NCBI GenBank assembly: GCA_963789225.1
Contig: CAWBKD010000025.1
Location: forward strand, 186,001-250,000
From: Palsa-504 sp963789225
GTDB taxonomy: Bacteria; Actinomycetota; Actinomycetes; Streptosporangiales; Streptosporangiaceae
Length of the DNA: 64,000 bases
Direction of reading: 5' to 3'
Under the pieces are notes generated by a model, which saw only the letters and a list, made by a program, of their open reading frames with translations, did not search any database and was not told the origin of the DNA. Of the stretch, positions 42,004 to 50,862 are shown piece by piece. Position 1 is the stretch's first letter; each line of letters opens with the position of its first letter. Made by a program: the position numbers and the translations under genes.

Positions 42004-42759
42004 GTGAGCGAGATCAGGCCGGCCACGGTGCTCCCGGCGCGGCGTACCCCGGTGACCCTGCACACGCAGGACGAGCTGCGGCTGGTCGGCGAACTGGCGC
42101 TGCCCGCCGATGCCGATCCGGTCGCCACGCTGATCGGCCTGCACCCGCTGCCCACGCAGGGCGGCATGATGGACAGCCACCTGCTGAAGAAGGCGGCGTT
42201 CCGCCTCCCGGCCCTGGCCGGGCTGGCCGTGCTGCGCTTCAACACCCGCGGCACGTCGTCGGAGCAGGGGACGAGCGAGGGCACGTTCGACGGGGGAGGG
42301 GACGAGCGGTACGACGTGGCCGCCGCGATCGGTTACGCGGTCGACGCCGGGCTCCCCGGCCGGTGGCTGCTCGGCTGGTCGTTTGGCACCGAGCTGGCCC
42401 TGAGGTGGGGCCTGGACGACCCAGGCACGATCGAGGGCGCCATCTTGCTGTCGCCGCCGCTGCGCCGGGCCGGCGACGCCGACCTGGACCGGTGGGCGGC
42501 CTCCGGCCTGCCGCTGACGGTCCTGGTCCCCGGGCTGGACGATTACCTGCGCTCCGACGAGGCGCGCCGGCGGTTCGCACGGGTGCCGCAGGCCGAGGTG
42601 ATCGCGGTGGACGGCGCGAAACACCTGTGGGTCGGGGAGCCCTACGTGCGCATCGTGATGAACGAGATCGCGAGAAGGGTGAACCCCGCCGCGCTGACCG
42701 GCCCCGGGCTGACGCTGCCGACGGACTGGGAACCCGGCGGGCCTACAATGCCTCGTTAG
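42004..42759 (+). CDS. Alpha/beta hydrolase
   Basis: The 251-residue protein is an alpha/beta hydrolase of the short-chain acyl-type: oxyanion region LIGLHPLPTQGG, LRFNTRGTSS, the nucleophile elbow LLGWSFGTELAL (Ser in GWSFG), Asp in LVPGLDDYLRS and the catalytic His in DGAKHLWVG. AGGAGGG precedes GTG 42004. Substrate is unknown. It may be co-transcribed with the zinc-ribbon gene and the SDR. Confidence 0.85.
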   Translation: MSEIRPATVLPARRTPVTLHTQDELRLVGELALPADADPVATLIGLHPLPTQGGMMDSHLLKKAAFRLPALAGLAVLRFNTRGTSSEQGTSEGTFDGGGDERYDVAAAIGYAVDAGLPGRWLLGWSFGTELALRWGLDDPGTIEGAILLSPPLRRAGDADLDRWAASGLPLTVLVPGLDDYLRSDEARRRFARVPQAEVIAVDGAKHLWVGEPYVRIVMNEIARRVNPAALTGPGLTLPTDWEPGGPTMPR

Positions 42760-42799
42760 CACCGGCGCCGACGCCAACGGACGGACTGGGAGGGTGCCC

Positions 42800-43567
42800 G
42801 TGGACCTGTTCGATCTCACCGGCAAGGTTGCCGTCGTCTCCGGCGGGACCCGCGGGATCGGCCTGATGATCGCGCGCGGCCTGCTGCAGGCCGGCGCGTC
42901 GGTCTACGTCAGCTCGCGCAAGCCCGAATCGGGTCAGGCCGCCGTCGAGGAGCTCTCCAGGTACGGCGTCGTGATTTCGGTGCCCGCCGACGTGGCCAGC
43001 GAGGAGGAATGCCAGCGGCTGGCCGCCGAGGTCGCCCGCTCGGAGGAGGGCGTGCACATCCTGGTCAACAACGCGGGGACCAACTGGGCCGCGCCGCTTG
43101 CGGAGTTCCCCGCCGTGGGCTGGAACAAGGTCGTGGACCTCAACCTCAAGGCGCCGTTCTACCTCACCCGGGCGTTCCTGCCGCTGCTGGAGGCGGCGGC
43201 GAGCGCGGATGACCCAGCCCGGGTGATCAACGTCGGTAGCATCGACGGGCTGCGGGTCCCGGAGTTCCCGACCTACTCCTACGCGGCGAGCAAGGCCGGC
43301 CTGCACCAGCTGACCCGGGTGCTGGCCCGCGAGCTCGGCCCGCGTCACATCACCGTCAACGCCGTCGCCCCCGGCCCGTTCGAGTCCAAGATGATGGCGG
43401 CGACGCTGGAGGCGTTCCACGACGAGATCGTCGCGTCCTCGCCGCTCGGCCGCATCGGCCGCCCGGACGACATGGCCGGCGTGGCGGTCTTCCTGTCCGG
43501 CCGCGGCTCGGCCTACGTCACCGGGGCCATCATCCCGGTCGACGGCGGAATCTGGGCGGCCCGCTGA
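42800..43567 (+). CDS. Short-chain dehydrogenase/reductase
   Basis: The classical SDR features are complete in 255 residues: cofactor loop VVSGGTRGIGLMIARG, NNAG at about residue 90, catalytic Ser in VINVGSID and YxxxK in YSYAASKAG, and a C-terminal GAIIPVDGG. It resembles RhlG/3-oxoacyl-ACP-reductase-type enzymes; the substrate is unknown. GTG 42800 has GGGAGG six bases upstream; GTG 42794 is too close to that site. Confidence 0.92.
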   Translation: MDLFDLTGKVAVVSGGTRGIGLMIARGLLQAGASVYVSSRKPESGQAAVEELSRYGVVISVPADVASEEECQRLAAEVARSEEGVHILVNNAGTNWAAPLAEFPAVGWNKVVDLNLKAPFYLTRAFLPLLEAAASADDPARVINVGSIDGLRVPEFPTYSYAASKAGLHQLTRVLARELGPRHITVNAVAPGPFESKMMAATLEAFHDEIVASSPLGRIGRPDDMAGVAVFLSGRGSAYVTGAIIPVDGGIWAAR

Positions 43568-43655
43568 CCCGGACCAGGCGCATGCAATCGAGCGGCGACG
43601 GGCATCGGCCCGCGGCGCCCGGATAGGTGAAGGGCCCTGACGAGAGGAGTTGACG

Positions 43656-44129
43656 GTGCCTGACGAGACCCCCCACGAGTCCGCCGACCTCGAGGACTAC
43701 GAGGTCGAGGACTCCACGGACACGCTCAGCGGCGCTCCGGGCGACGATCCGCTGGACCGCGGCGTCGTCCCGCCGGAGCGATGGACCGGCGCCATCAGGC
43801 GCGGCGATGGGGATGACCGCGAGTCCTTGGACGAACTCCTGGCCGAGGAGGAGCCGGACCTCGCGTTCGACGCCGACGACGAGGACCTGGAGGACATCGA
43901 GGGCGACGAGGACGCGGGGGACGAGGACGTCGACGGCCTCCTTCTGGACGACGGCCCCGACCCGCGAGCCGGCCGCCTGGTGGCCCCGGACGAGGGTTCT
44001 CACCCAGTCAGCGTGACCGACCTACTCGCTCGGGACGAGGGCATCGACGGCGGCGGGGCCACCGCCGAGGAAGCCGCCATGCACGTCGTCGAGGAAGACG
44101 ACGACGACATCAGCTCCGACGACGACTGA
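43656..44129 (+). CDS. DUF5709 acidic protein
   Basis: A 157-residue, extremely acidic protein (Asp/Glu-rich) with DDPLDRGVVPPERWTGA and ESLDELLAEEEPDL, the pattern of DUF5709, ending in an Asp/Ser run. It is likely disordered and cytosolic. Function is unknown; the family is restricted to actinobacteria as far as I know. GTG 43656 follows GAGAGGAG; the upstream TTG at 43650 is less likely. Confidence 0.75.
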   Translation: MPDETPHESADLEDYEVEDSTDTLSGAPGDDPLDRGVVPPERWTGAIRRGDGDDRESLDELLAEEEPDLAFDADDEDLEDIEGDEDAGDEDVDGLLLDDGPDPRAGRLVAPDEGSHPVSVTDLLARDEGIDGGGATAEEAAMHVVEEDDDDISSDDD

Positions 44130-44144
44130 ACCGCCCGGCCGGCG

Positions 44145-44912
44145 CTAGGGCTTGCGGGCTACGCCGCACAGGAAGGTTGACGTGCGCGGCTTTGTGTCCA
44201 GGGCCGGGTCGTCGCCGTACCAGCTCAGCACGGAGACCACGCCAGGCGGCACAAGCTCGAGGTCGCCGAAGAAGCTCAGGACGTCCTCCGGCGGGTGGAT
44301 GTAGATCCGGGCCGCGGTGTACGCCGAGGTGAAGTTCTCACCCTCGGACGGGCTGCCGGAACCGACGGAGATGATCAGGTAGCTGCCGCGGGCGATCGCC
44401 CGGGCGAAGGCGGCGGCCGCGTCGCGGGCGGTCCCGGCGTCGGCGAAGTGCAGGACGCCGGACATGATCACGCAGGCGGGCTCGGCCAGGTCGATCAGTT
44501 CCGTCAGCCCGGCGTCGGTCAGGATGGCCCCGGGGTCGCGCATGTCGCCGGGCACCGCGATCACCCCGGTGCTCCTGGCCAGCAGGTTGCGGGCGTGCGA
44601 GATCACGATCGGGTCGTTGTCCACGTACGCCACCCGGGCTTGCGGGTCGGCTTGGCGGGCGATGTCGTGCGTGTTCACCGCGGTCGGCAGGCCGGCGCCC
44701 ACGTCGATGAACTGCCTGATCCCGCGCGCCGCCACGTAGCTGACGGCCCGCCCGAGGAACTGCCGGTTCTCCCTGGCCATCTGCGCCGAGACCGGGTGGA
44801 CCGCCAGCATCTTCTCCGCGAGCACGCGGTCGGCCGCGAAGTTATCCTTCCCGCCCAGCCAGTAGTCCCAGACCCGGGCGATGTTCGGCTTAGTCGGGTC
44901 GAACGGCTCCAT
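44145..44912 (-). CDS. SAM-dependent methyltransferase (DUF574/PF04672 type)
   Basis: A 255-residue protein with the opening FDPTKPNIARVWDYWLGGKDNFAADR, typical of the large actinomycete family of DUF574 methyltransferases. The SAM site is FIDVGAGLPTAVNTHDIA and VAYVDNDPIVISHARNLL. Natural substrates are mostly unknown. GGGAGGAAG lies just upstream of ATG 44912. It converges on the DUF5709 gene 15 bases away. Confidence 0.92.
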   Translation of the reverse strand: MEPFDPTKPNIARVWDYWLGGKDNFAADRVLAEKMLAVHPVSAQMARENRQFLGRAVSYVAARGIRQFIDVGAGLPTAVNTHDIARQADPQARVAYVDNDPIVISHARNLLARSTGVIAVPGDMRDPGAILTDAGLTELIDLAEPACVIMSGVLHFADAGTARDAAAAFARAIARGSYLIISVGSGSPSEGENFTSAYTAARIYIHPPEDVLSFFGDLELVPPGVVSVLSWYGDDPALDTKPRTSTFLCGVARKP

Positions 44913-44999
44913 CGCTTCCTCCCGCCATGACCCCCGCCCTCCATGGTGCTCCGTGCAGAGTAACGGATTAGCGCAGGGCTCGGTTCGGCGCGCCCATCC

Positions 45000-45302
45000 T
45001 CAGAACTGGTCGGGCGAGCTGATCGCCTCCGCGACGATCATCTCCGGGGGACCCGGGTCCGCGCCGACCGACCCGATGAAGGCCTGCAGGTTCGGGTCGG
45101 AGAAGAAATTCATGAAGTGATCCGCGCTCTCCCACTCGTCGACGACCACGATGAAGCCGTCGCCCACGCCGAAGCGGTGATGGATCCCGCCCGCGGACCT
45201 GCTCCGGTCGGATATCTCCTTGAATTCGCTGGCCCGGTCGGCCAGCGCCTGCCCGAACTTGGCGGTATCGCCCGTGAATTTCGCGACGACGAGCACGCTC
45301 AT
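45000..45302 (-). CDS. Antibiotic-biosynthesis-monooxygenase-like small protein
   Basis: A 100-residue protein with the dimeric alpha/beta-barrel pattern: SVLVVAKFTGDTAKFGQAL at the start, a central FIVVVDEWESADHFMNFFSD and a final helix. Members range from monooxygenases to heme-degrading enzymes and plain ligand-binding proteins, so activity is uncertain. GGGAGGGG seven bases before ATG 45302 fixes the start. It lies downstream of glgB on the same strand, 92 bases away. Confidence 0.75.
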   Translation of the reverse strand: MSVLVVAKFTGDTAKFGQALADRASEFKEISDRSRSAGGIHHRFGVGDGFIVVVDEWESADHFMNFFSDPNLQAFIGSVGADPGPPEMIVAEAISSPDQF

Positions 45303-45394
45303 GTCAAAACCCCTCCCAGAGTCTGGCGCCCGACGCCCGGGCTGCCACGCTCGGACGGTAGCGCCTAACGCGGGGCCCCCCGCAACGCGCATCG

Positions 45395-47707
45395 TCAATC
45401 CGGTGCCGCGCCTGGCTCGGGGGCGAGCGACTCGGGGGTGAGCGACTCGGGGGTGAGCGACTCGGGGGCGAGCGACTCGGGGGCGAGCGACTCGGGGGCG
45501 AGCGACTCGGGGGCGAGCGACTCGGGAGTGAGCCACAGGACGCCGAGCGGCGGCAGGGTGACGGTGGCCGAGGCCGGGCGGCCGTGCCAGGGCTCGGCGA
45601 CGGCCTCGACGGCGCCCAGGTTGCCGGTGCCGGTGCCGCCGTAGTCGGTCGCGTCGGTGTTGAGGACCTCGCGCCAGCGGCCCGCCTGGGGCAGGCCGAT
45701 GCGGTAACGCTCGTACGGCAGGGCGGAGAAGTTGGCCAGGCAGGCGAGGACGCCTTGCGGCGCGTCGTCCCCCGGGGCGGACCGGGCCGCGTAGCGCAGG
45801 AAGGACAGCACGTTGCCCTGGGCGTCGTTGGCGTCGATCCAGCTGAACCCCTCCGGTGCGGTGTCGAGCTCCCAGAGCGCGGGGGTCGAGCGGTAGACCG
45901 CGTTCAGGTCGCGGGACAGCCGCTGCACGCCGGCGTGCGGGGCGTACTCGAGGACCCACCAGTCGAGCCCGTTGTCGGCGGACCACTCGCTGACCTGGCC
46001 GAACTCCGATCCCATGAACAGCAGCTGCTTGCCAGGGTGGGCCCACATGTAGGCCAGCAGCGCGCGGAGCCCGGCGAACCTGCGCCATTCGTCGCCGGGC
46101 ATCTTGCCGACCAGTGAGCCCTTCCCGTGCACCACCTCGTCGTGCGACAGCGGCAGGATGAAGTTCTCCGTGTACGCGTAGATCATCGAGAACGTCATCT
46201 CGTTGTGGTGGAACTGGCGGTAGATGGGGTCCTGGCTCAGGTAGGACAGCGTGTCGTGCATCCAGCCCATGTTCCACTTGAAGCCGAACCCCAGCCCGCC
46301 CAGGTACACCGGCCGGGTGACGCCCGGCCAGGCGGTCGACTCCTCGGCGATCATCGCGATCCCGGGGACGCGCTTGTAGCAGGTGGCGTTGACCTCCTGC
46401 AGGAACGAGATCGCCTCGAGGTTCTCCCGGCCGCCGTACCGGTTCGGCGCCCACTCGCCGTCCTTGCGCGAGTAGTCCAGGTACAGCATGGACGCCACCG
46501 CGTCCACCCGCAGCCCGTCGATGTGGAACTCCTCCAGCCAGAAGATCGCGTTGGCGACCAGGAAGTTCCGCACCTCGGGGCGCCCGTAGTCGAAGATGAG
46601 CGTGCCCCAGTCGGGGTGCGTGCCGCGCCGCGGGTCGGGGTGCTCGTACAGCGCCGTGCCGTCGAACCGGGCGAGCGCCCACGCGTCGCGCGGGAAGTGC
46701 GCGGGCACCCAGTCGAGCAGTACGCCGATGCCCGCCTGGTGCAGCGCGTCGACCAGGTAACGGAAGTCGTCCGGGGAGCCGAACCTCGACGTGGGCGCGT
46801 AGTAGGAGGTGACCTGGTAGCCCCACGACCCGCCGAACGGGTGCTCGGCCACGGGCAGGAACTCCACGTGCGTGTAGCCGAGGTCGGTGACGTAGGCGAC
46901 CAGCTCGACGGCGAGCTCCCGGTAGGACAGGCCGGGCCGCCACGAGCCCAGGTGCACCTCGTAGATGCTCATCGCCTCGCGGGCGGGCGCGCGCTTCTCG
47001 CGTGCCGCCATCCAGCCGTCGTCGAGCCAGGCGTGCCGTGAGGTGAACACGACCGAAGCGGTGGCGGGCGGGTGCTCGGTGGCGTTCGCCATCGGGTCGG
47101 CCTTCTCCCGCCACACCGCGTCCCGCCCGAACACCTCGTACTTGTACCGGGTGCCGTCGGTGACGCCGGGGATGAACAGCTCCCACACCCCGGACCCGCC
47201 CAGCGAGCGCATCGGGTGGCCGCGGCTGTCCCAGTAGTTGAAGTCGCCCGCGACGCGGACGCCCCGGGCGTTCGGCGCCCAGACGGCGAAGGACGTGCCG
47301 GATGTCTCGCCGATCTCGCGGACGTGCGCCCCGAGCACGCGCCAGAGCTCCTCGTGCCGGCCTTCCGCGATCAGGTGCAGGTCGAACTCGCCGACGGTGG
47401 GCAGGAAGCGGTACGGGTCGTCGGACTGGTGCTCGTCCGCGCCGCCCGGGGTGTACGAGGTGGCGATCCGGTACTCCGGGACCTTCTCGTCGCCGATGGT
47501 GACGGTGAAGACGCCCTGGTGCAGGTGCGCCATGGGGAACCGGCGCCCGTCGTCGAGCACGAGCGTCACCGAGGCGGCGAGCGGGCGCAGGGCCCGGACG
47601 ACGACGCCGTCCGGGACGGGATGGGCGCCCAGGACCGAGTGCGGGTCGTGGTGGTGCCCGGCGGCGATCTGGTCGATCTCGTCCAGGCTGATGTCGGGAT
47701 TTGTCAT
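45395..47707 (-). CDS. glgB: 1,4-alpha-glucan branching enzyme with pentapeptide-repeat tail
   Basis: GlgB adds alpha-1,6 branches to glycogen-like glucan. The 770-residue GH13 protein has N-terminal CBM48-like modules (DPHSVLGAHP, WAPNARGVRVAGDFNYWD), the catalytic Asp in DGLRVDAVASMLYLDY, Glu in IAEESTAWPGV and the LSHDEVVHG motif. The C-terminal ~45 residues are eight tandem copies of the pentapeptide SLAPE/SLTPE plus a short acidic end, outside the enzyme fold. ATG 47707 is 23 bases after mak with no strong ribosome site. Last gene of the glgE-treS-mak-glgB run. Confidence 0.96.
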   Translation of the reverse strand: MTNPDISLDEIDQIAAGHHHDPHSVLGAHPVPDGVVVRALRPLAASVTLVLDDGRRFPMAHLHQGVFTVTIGDEKVPEYRIATSYTPGGADEHQSDDPYRFLPTVGEFDLHLIAEGRHEELWRVLGAHVREIGETSGTSFAVWAPNARGVRVAGDFNYWDSRGHPMRSLGGSGVWELFIPGVTDGTRYKYEVFGRDAVWREKADPMANATEHPPATASVVFTSRHAWLDDGWMAAREKRAPAREAMSIYEVHLGSWRPGLSYRELAVELVAYVTDLGYTHVEFLPVAEHPFGGSWGYQVTSYYAPTSRFGSPDDFRYLVDALHQAGIGVLLDWVPAHFPRDAWALARFDGTALYEHPDPRRGTHPDWGTLIFDYGRPEVRNFLVANAIFWLEEFHIDGLRVDAVASMLYLDYSRKDGEWAPNRYGGRENLEAISFLQEVNATCYKRVPGIAMIAEESTAWPGVTRPVYLGGLGFGFKWNMGWMHDTLSYLSQDPIYRQFHHNEMTFSMIYAYTENFILPLSHDEVVHGKGSLVGKMPGDEWRRFAGLRALLAYMWAHPGKQLLFMGSEFGQVSEWSADNGLDWWVLEYAPHAGVQRLSRDLNAVYRSTPALWELDTAPEGFSWIDANDAQGNVLSFLRYAARSAPGDDAPQGVLACLANFSALPYERYRIGLPQAGRWREVLNTDATDYGGTGTGNLGAVEAVAEPWHGRPASATVTLPPLGVLWLTPESLAPESLAPESLAPESLAPESLTPESLTPESLAPEPGAAPD
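45416..45535 (-). repeat. 15-bp tandem repeat at the 3' end of glgB
   Basis: Eight units of CTCGGGGGCGAGCGA (one with GTG for GCG at two or three places) run at exact 15-bp spacing from 45416 to 45535. They encode the SLAPE/SLTPE repeats of the GlgB tail. The unit length being a multiple of three allows expansion without a frameshift. Confidence 0.88.
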
Positions 47708-47730
47708 GTCGGCTGCTCGATCTGTAGTCA

Positions 47731-49077
47731 CTACATCTCGGCCAGTGATTCTAGGGGGATGCTGAGCCAGTGCGGGCGGTTCCGCGCCTCGTAGCGGACT
47801 TCGTAGACCGCCTTGTCCACGATCAGCGCGCGGAGCAGCACCTCGTGCGCGGCGGGGTCGGGCCCGTCGCCGGCGGCGTAGCCGGCGCAGAACGCCGCGG
47901 AGTTGCGCCGGACCCAGTCGCTGGCCACCGGGGCCAGCCACGCCCGGTCCGGGTGCGTCAGCAGCTGGTGCCTGGCCGCGTAGTCGAACGACCTGAGCAT
48001 CCCGGCCACGTCCCGGAGCGGTGAGGACCTCGCCCGCCGCTGGGCCAGCGGGCTGGCGGGCTCGCCCTCGAAATCGAGCACCACCCAGCCGGTCTGCGTC
48101 CGCATGACCTGGCCCAGGTGGTAGTCGCCGTGCACGCGCTGCGCCTGGACCGGATCGGTCAGCTTGGCCAGCTTGGAGAAGGCCGCGCCGGCCATGTCGG
48201 CGTACCGCGCGAGCTCGGGGACCTCCGCGATGGTCAGGTCCAGCCGGCGGAACATCTGCTCGGCCAGGTCGCGGATGGCGTCGGGGTCGAGCTCCGAGGT
48301 GCCGAACGCGGCGGCCAGGTCCGCGTGGACCTGCGCGGTCGCGACGCCGAGCCGTTCGGCCTCGCCTGCGAAGTCGCCCCCTGCCTCGGCCGCCTTGCTG
48401 CCCGCGGCGGCGTACAGGTCGCGGACGCTGGTCGCGGCCAGCGACCAGCCGTCCGAGGCCGCGCGCAGGTACCGCGACACGATGGCGAGCACGGCCGTGG
48501 CGCCCTCCATCTTCGTCTCGATCCACCCGAACGGCTCGGCCACGTGGGTGGAGCCGAGGTCGGCCAGGGCCGCCGCCACCTCCAGGTCGGGGTTGGGCCC
48601 GGGGGCGACGCGGCGGAACGCCTTGAAGATGGCCGAATCGCCGAACACCAGGCTCGTGTTGCTCTGCTCCCCGGTCAGCACCAGGCTGTCGAGCCCGGCC
48701 CCGCCGGCCCAGGAGAAGTCGGCCCCGGGGATCCGGCAGAACCGCAGCGCGCCGATCACCCGGTCGGCCACGATCGCGTCGAGCAGCGGCCGGGTCAGGT
48801 CCGGGTCGTGTAGCGCGTCGTAGACCTGCCAGCCCCCGTCCGACCCGATGCTGGCGTGCCGCAGCCGGGCCGGGAGCCGCGCGCGCTGGCCGATGAAGAG
48901 CTGGTAGCAATCGGAGGTTGCGCCGTGCGAGACGGTGACCATCAGGTGCCGCAGGCCGGGGTCGCCGCCGGTGATCTCGGTGTCGGCCACGACCGCCAGG
49001 TCGTGGACGGTCCGCCCCTTGCCGGCGAACCAGCGCTGCTTAACGAGCCAGGTGGTCAGCACGTCCTCAAAGGTCAT
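47731..49077 (-). CDS. mak: Maltokinase
   Basis: Mak (Pep2) phosphorylates maltose to maltose-1-phosphate, the donor used by GlgE. The 448-residue protein has the N-terminal cap (LTTWLVKQRWFAGKGR), a phosphotransferase fold with VLTGEQSNTSLVF, the catalytic loop RVHGDYHLGQVM and the metal-binding VVLDFEGEPASPLAQRR. It is a separate gene, not fused to TreS as in some actinomycetes. It lies 24 bases after treS and 23 before glgB. Confidence 0.95.
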   Translation of the reverse strand: MTFEDVLTTWLVKQRWFAGKGRTVHDLAVVADTEITGGDPGLRHLMVTVSHGATSDCYQLFIGQRARLPARLRHASIGSDGGWQVYDALHDPDLTRPLLDAIVADRVIGALRFCRIPGADFSWAGGAGLDSLVLTGEQSNTSLVFGDSAIFKAFRRVAPGPNPDLEVAAALADLGSTHVAEPFGWIETKMEGATAVLAIVSRYLRAASDGWSLAATSVRDLYAAAGSKAAEAGGDFAGEAERLGVATAQVHADLAAAFGTSELDPDAIRDLAEQMFRRLDLTIAEVPELARYADMAGAAFSKLAKLTDPVQAQRVHGDYHLGQVMRTQTGWVVLDFEGEPASPLAQRRARSSPLRDVAGMLRSFDYAARHQLLTHPDRAWLAPVASDWVRRNSAAFCAGYAAGDGPDPAAHEVLLRALIVDKAVYEVRYEARNRPHWLSIPLESLAEM

Positions 49078-49101
49078 GAAGCTGCCTTACCCCCCGCCCC
49101 G

Positions 49102-50826
49102 TCATTTATTGGCGGATGGGAGCTGAAACCAGTAAAAACCGTGTCCCGGCAGCGTCAGCAGGTAGCTGAGCTCGCCGATCTTGGGGAAGGTCACCCCGCC
49201 CATGCACTCCACCGGCGTGACGCCCATGAACCGGCGCAGGTCAAGCTCCACCGGCTGGGGGAACCTGGACAGGTTGTTGACGCACAAGATGCGGTCCGAG
49301 CCGTCTTCGCTGGCGTCGGGCGAGGTGGCGGGCAGCCGGACGAAGGCCAGCACGCTGGGGTTGGAGGAGGTGAGCTCCTCGTACGTGCCGAGCCCGAACA
49401 CCGGGTGCCGCTTGCGGATCTCGATCATCCGCCTGGTCCACTGCAGCAGCGAGGCGGGGTTGCGCTGCTGGGCCTCGACGTTGAGCGCCTGGTAGCCGTA
49501 GATCGCGTCCATGACGGGCGGCAGGTACAGCCGCTGCGGGTCGGATTGGGAGAAGCCGGCGTTGCGGTCGGGCGTCCACTGCATCGGGGTCCGGACGCCG
49601 TCCCGGTCCCCGAGCCAGATGTTGTCCCCCATGCCGATCTCGTCGCCGTAGTAGAGCACGGGCGAGCCGGGCAGCGACAGCAGCAGGGCGGTGAACAGCT
49701 CGAGCTGGTTCCTGTCCCCGTCAAGCAGCGGGGCCAGCCGGCGCCTGATCCCGATGTTCGCCTTCATCCGGGGGTCCTTGGCGTACTCGGCGTACATGTA
49801 GTCACGCTCGTCGTCGGTGACCATCTCGAGCGTGAGCTCGTCGTGGTTGCGCAGGAAGATGCCCCACTGGCAGCTGGCCGGGATGGGCGGGGTCTGGGCC
49901 AGGATCTCCGAGATCGGGTAGCGCTGCTCCCGGCGCACGGCCATGAAGATGCGCGGCATGAGCGGGAAGTGGAAGGCCATGTGGCACTCGTCGCCGCCAG
50001 TCTCCGCGTCCCCGAAGTACTCGATCACGTCGGCGGGCCACTGGTTCGCCTCGGCGAGCAGCACCCGGTCCGGGTAGAGCTTGTCCACCTCGGACCTGAC
50101 CCGCTTGAGGTACTCGTGCGTCTCCTTCAGGTTCTCGCAGTTGGTGCCCTCCCGCTCGTACAGGTAGGGCACCGCGTCCAGCCGGAAGCCGTCGATCCCG
50201 AGGTCCAGCCAGAACCGCAGCACCTCGATCATGGCGTCCTGCACCACGGGGTTCTCGAAGTTGAGGTCGGGCTGGTGCGAGAAGAACCTGTGCCAGTAGT
50301 ACTGCCCGCGGACCGGGTCGAAGGTCCAGTTGGACTGCTCGGTGTCGACGAAGATGACCCGCGCCCCGGTGTACTTGTCGTCGGTGTCGGACCAGACGTA
50401 GAAGTCGCCGTACGGGCCGTCCGGGTCGCTGCGGGACGCCTGGAACCACGGGTGCTGGTCGCTGGTGTGGTTCATGACCAGGTCGGCGATGACCCGGATG
50501 CCGCGCTTGTGCGCCTCGTCGACCAGGGCGACGAAGTCGCCGATGTTCCCGTACTCGGGCAGCACGGCCATGAAGTCGGCGATGTCGTACCCGCCGTCGC
50601 GCAGCGGCGAGGGGTAGATCGGCAGCAGCCAGATGCAGTCGATGCCGAGCCATTCCAGGTAATCCAGCCGGGAGATCAGCCCGCGCAGGTCGCCGGTGCC
50701 GTCCCCGGTGGAGTCCTGGAACCCGCGGACGAGTACTTCGTAGAACACCGCGCGCCGGTACCACTCGGGGTCCCGTGGCTGGTCGAACGAGAACGAGTCA
50801 GCTATCGCGTCGTGATGCTCGGACAC
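49102..50826 (-). CDS. treS: Trehalose synthase / maltose-trehalose isomerase
   Basis: TreS interconverts maltose and trehalose. The 574-residue GH13 enzyme has EWYRRAVFYEVLVRGFQDS, IADLVMNHTSDQHPWF, the nucleophile Asp in DGFRLDAVPYLYER, the acid/base Glu in LLAEANQWP and FLRNHDELTLEM. Length is standard. The GTG start (50826) has GGGAGA upstream and lies 36 bases after the glgE stop. It feeds maltose to Mak. Confidence 0.96.
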   Translation of the reverse strand: MSEHHDAIADSFSFDQPRDPEWYRRAVFYEVLVRGFQDSTGDGTGDLRGLISRLDYLEWLGIDCIWLLPIYPSPLRDGGYDIADFMAVLPEYGNIGDFVALVDEAHKRGIRVIADLVMNHTSDQHPWFQASRSDPDGPYGDFYVWSDTDDKYTGARVIFVDTEQSNWTFDPVRGQYYWHRFFSHQPDLNFENPVVQDAMIEVLRFWLDLGIDGFRLDAVPYLYEREGTNCENLKETHEYLKRVRSEVDKLYPDRVLLAEANQWPADVIEYFGDAETGGDECHMAFHFPLMPRIFMAVRREQRYPISEILAQTPPIPASCQWGIFLRNHDELTLEMVTDDERDYMYAEYAKDPRMKANIGIRRRLAPLLDGDRNQLELFTALLLSLPGSPVLYYGDEIGMGDNIWLGDRDGVRTPMQWTPDRNAGFSQSDPQRLYLPPVMDAIYGYQALNVEAQQRNPASLLQWTRRMIEIRKRHPVFGLGTYEELTSSNPSVLAFVRLPATSPDASEDGSDRILCVNNLSRFPQPVELDLRRFMGVTPVECMGGVTFPKIGELSYLLTLPGHGFYWFQLPSANK

Positions 50827-50862
50827 TGCGAGATCTCCCGGGTCGTTCCTGTCGGGGCGCTG

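Noticed and set aside
41695..42825. Long N-terminal extension of nucS
   Set aside because: It covers the divergent zinc-ribbon and hydrolase genes and lacks any match to NucS; the family start is at 41664.
45000..47186. 728-codon frame joining the ABM protein to a long N-terminus
   Set aside because: The first ~620 codons are the antisense-frame shadow of glgB; the ABM gene has its own strong ribosome site at 45302.
45395..48910. Single 1171-codon frame apparently fusing glgB to an upstream protein
   Set aside because: The upstream part lies out of frame over the maltokinase gene and reads as low-complexity Arg/Ala/Gly; GlgB starts normally at 47707.
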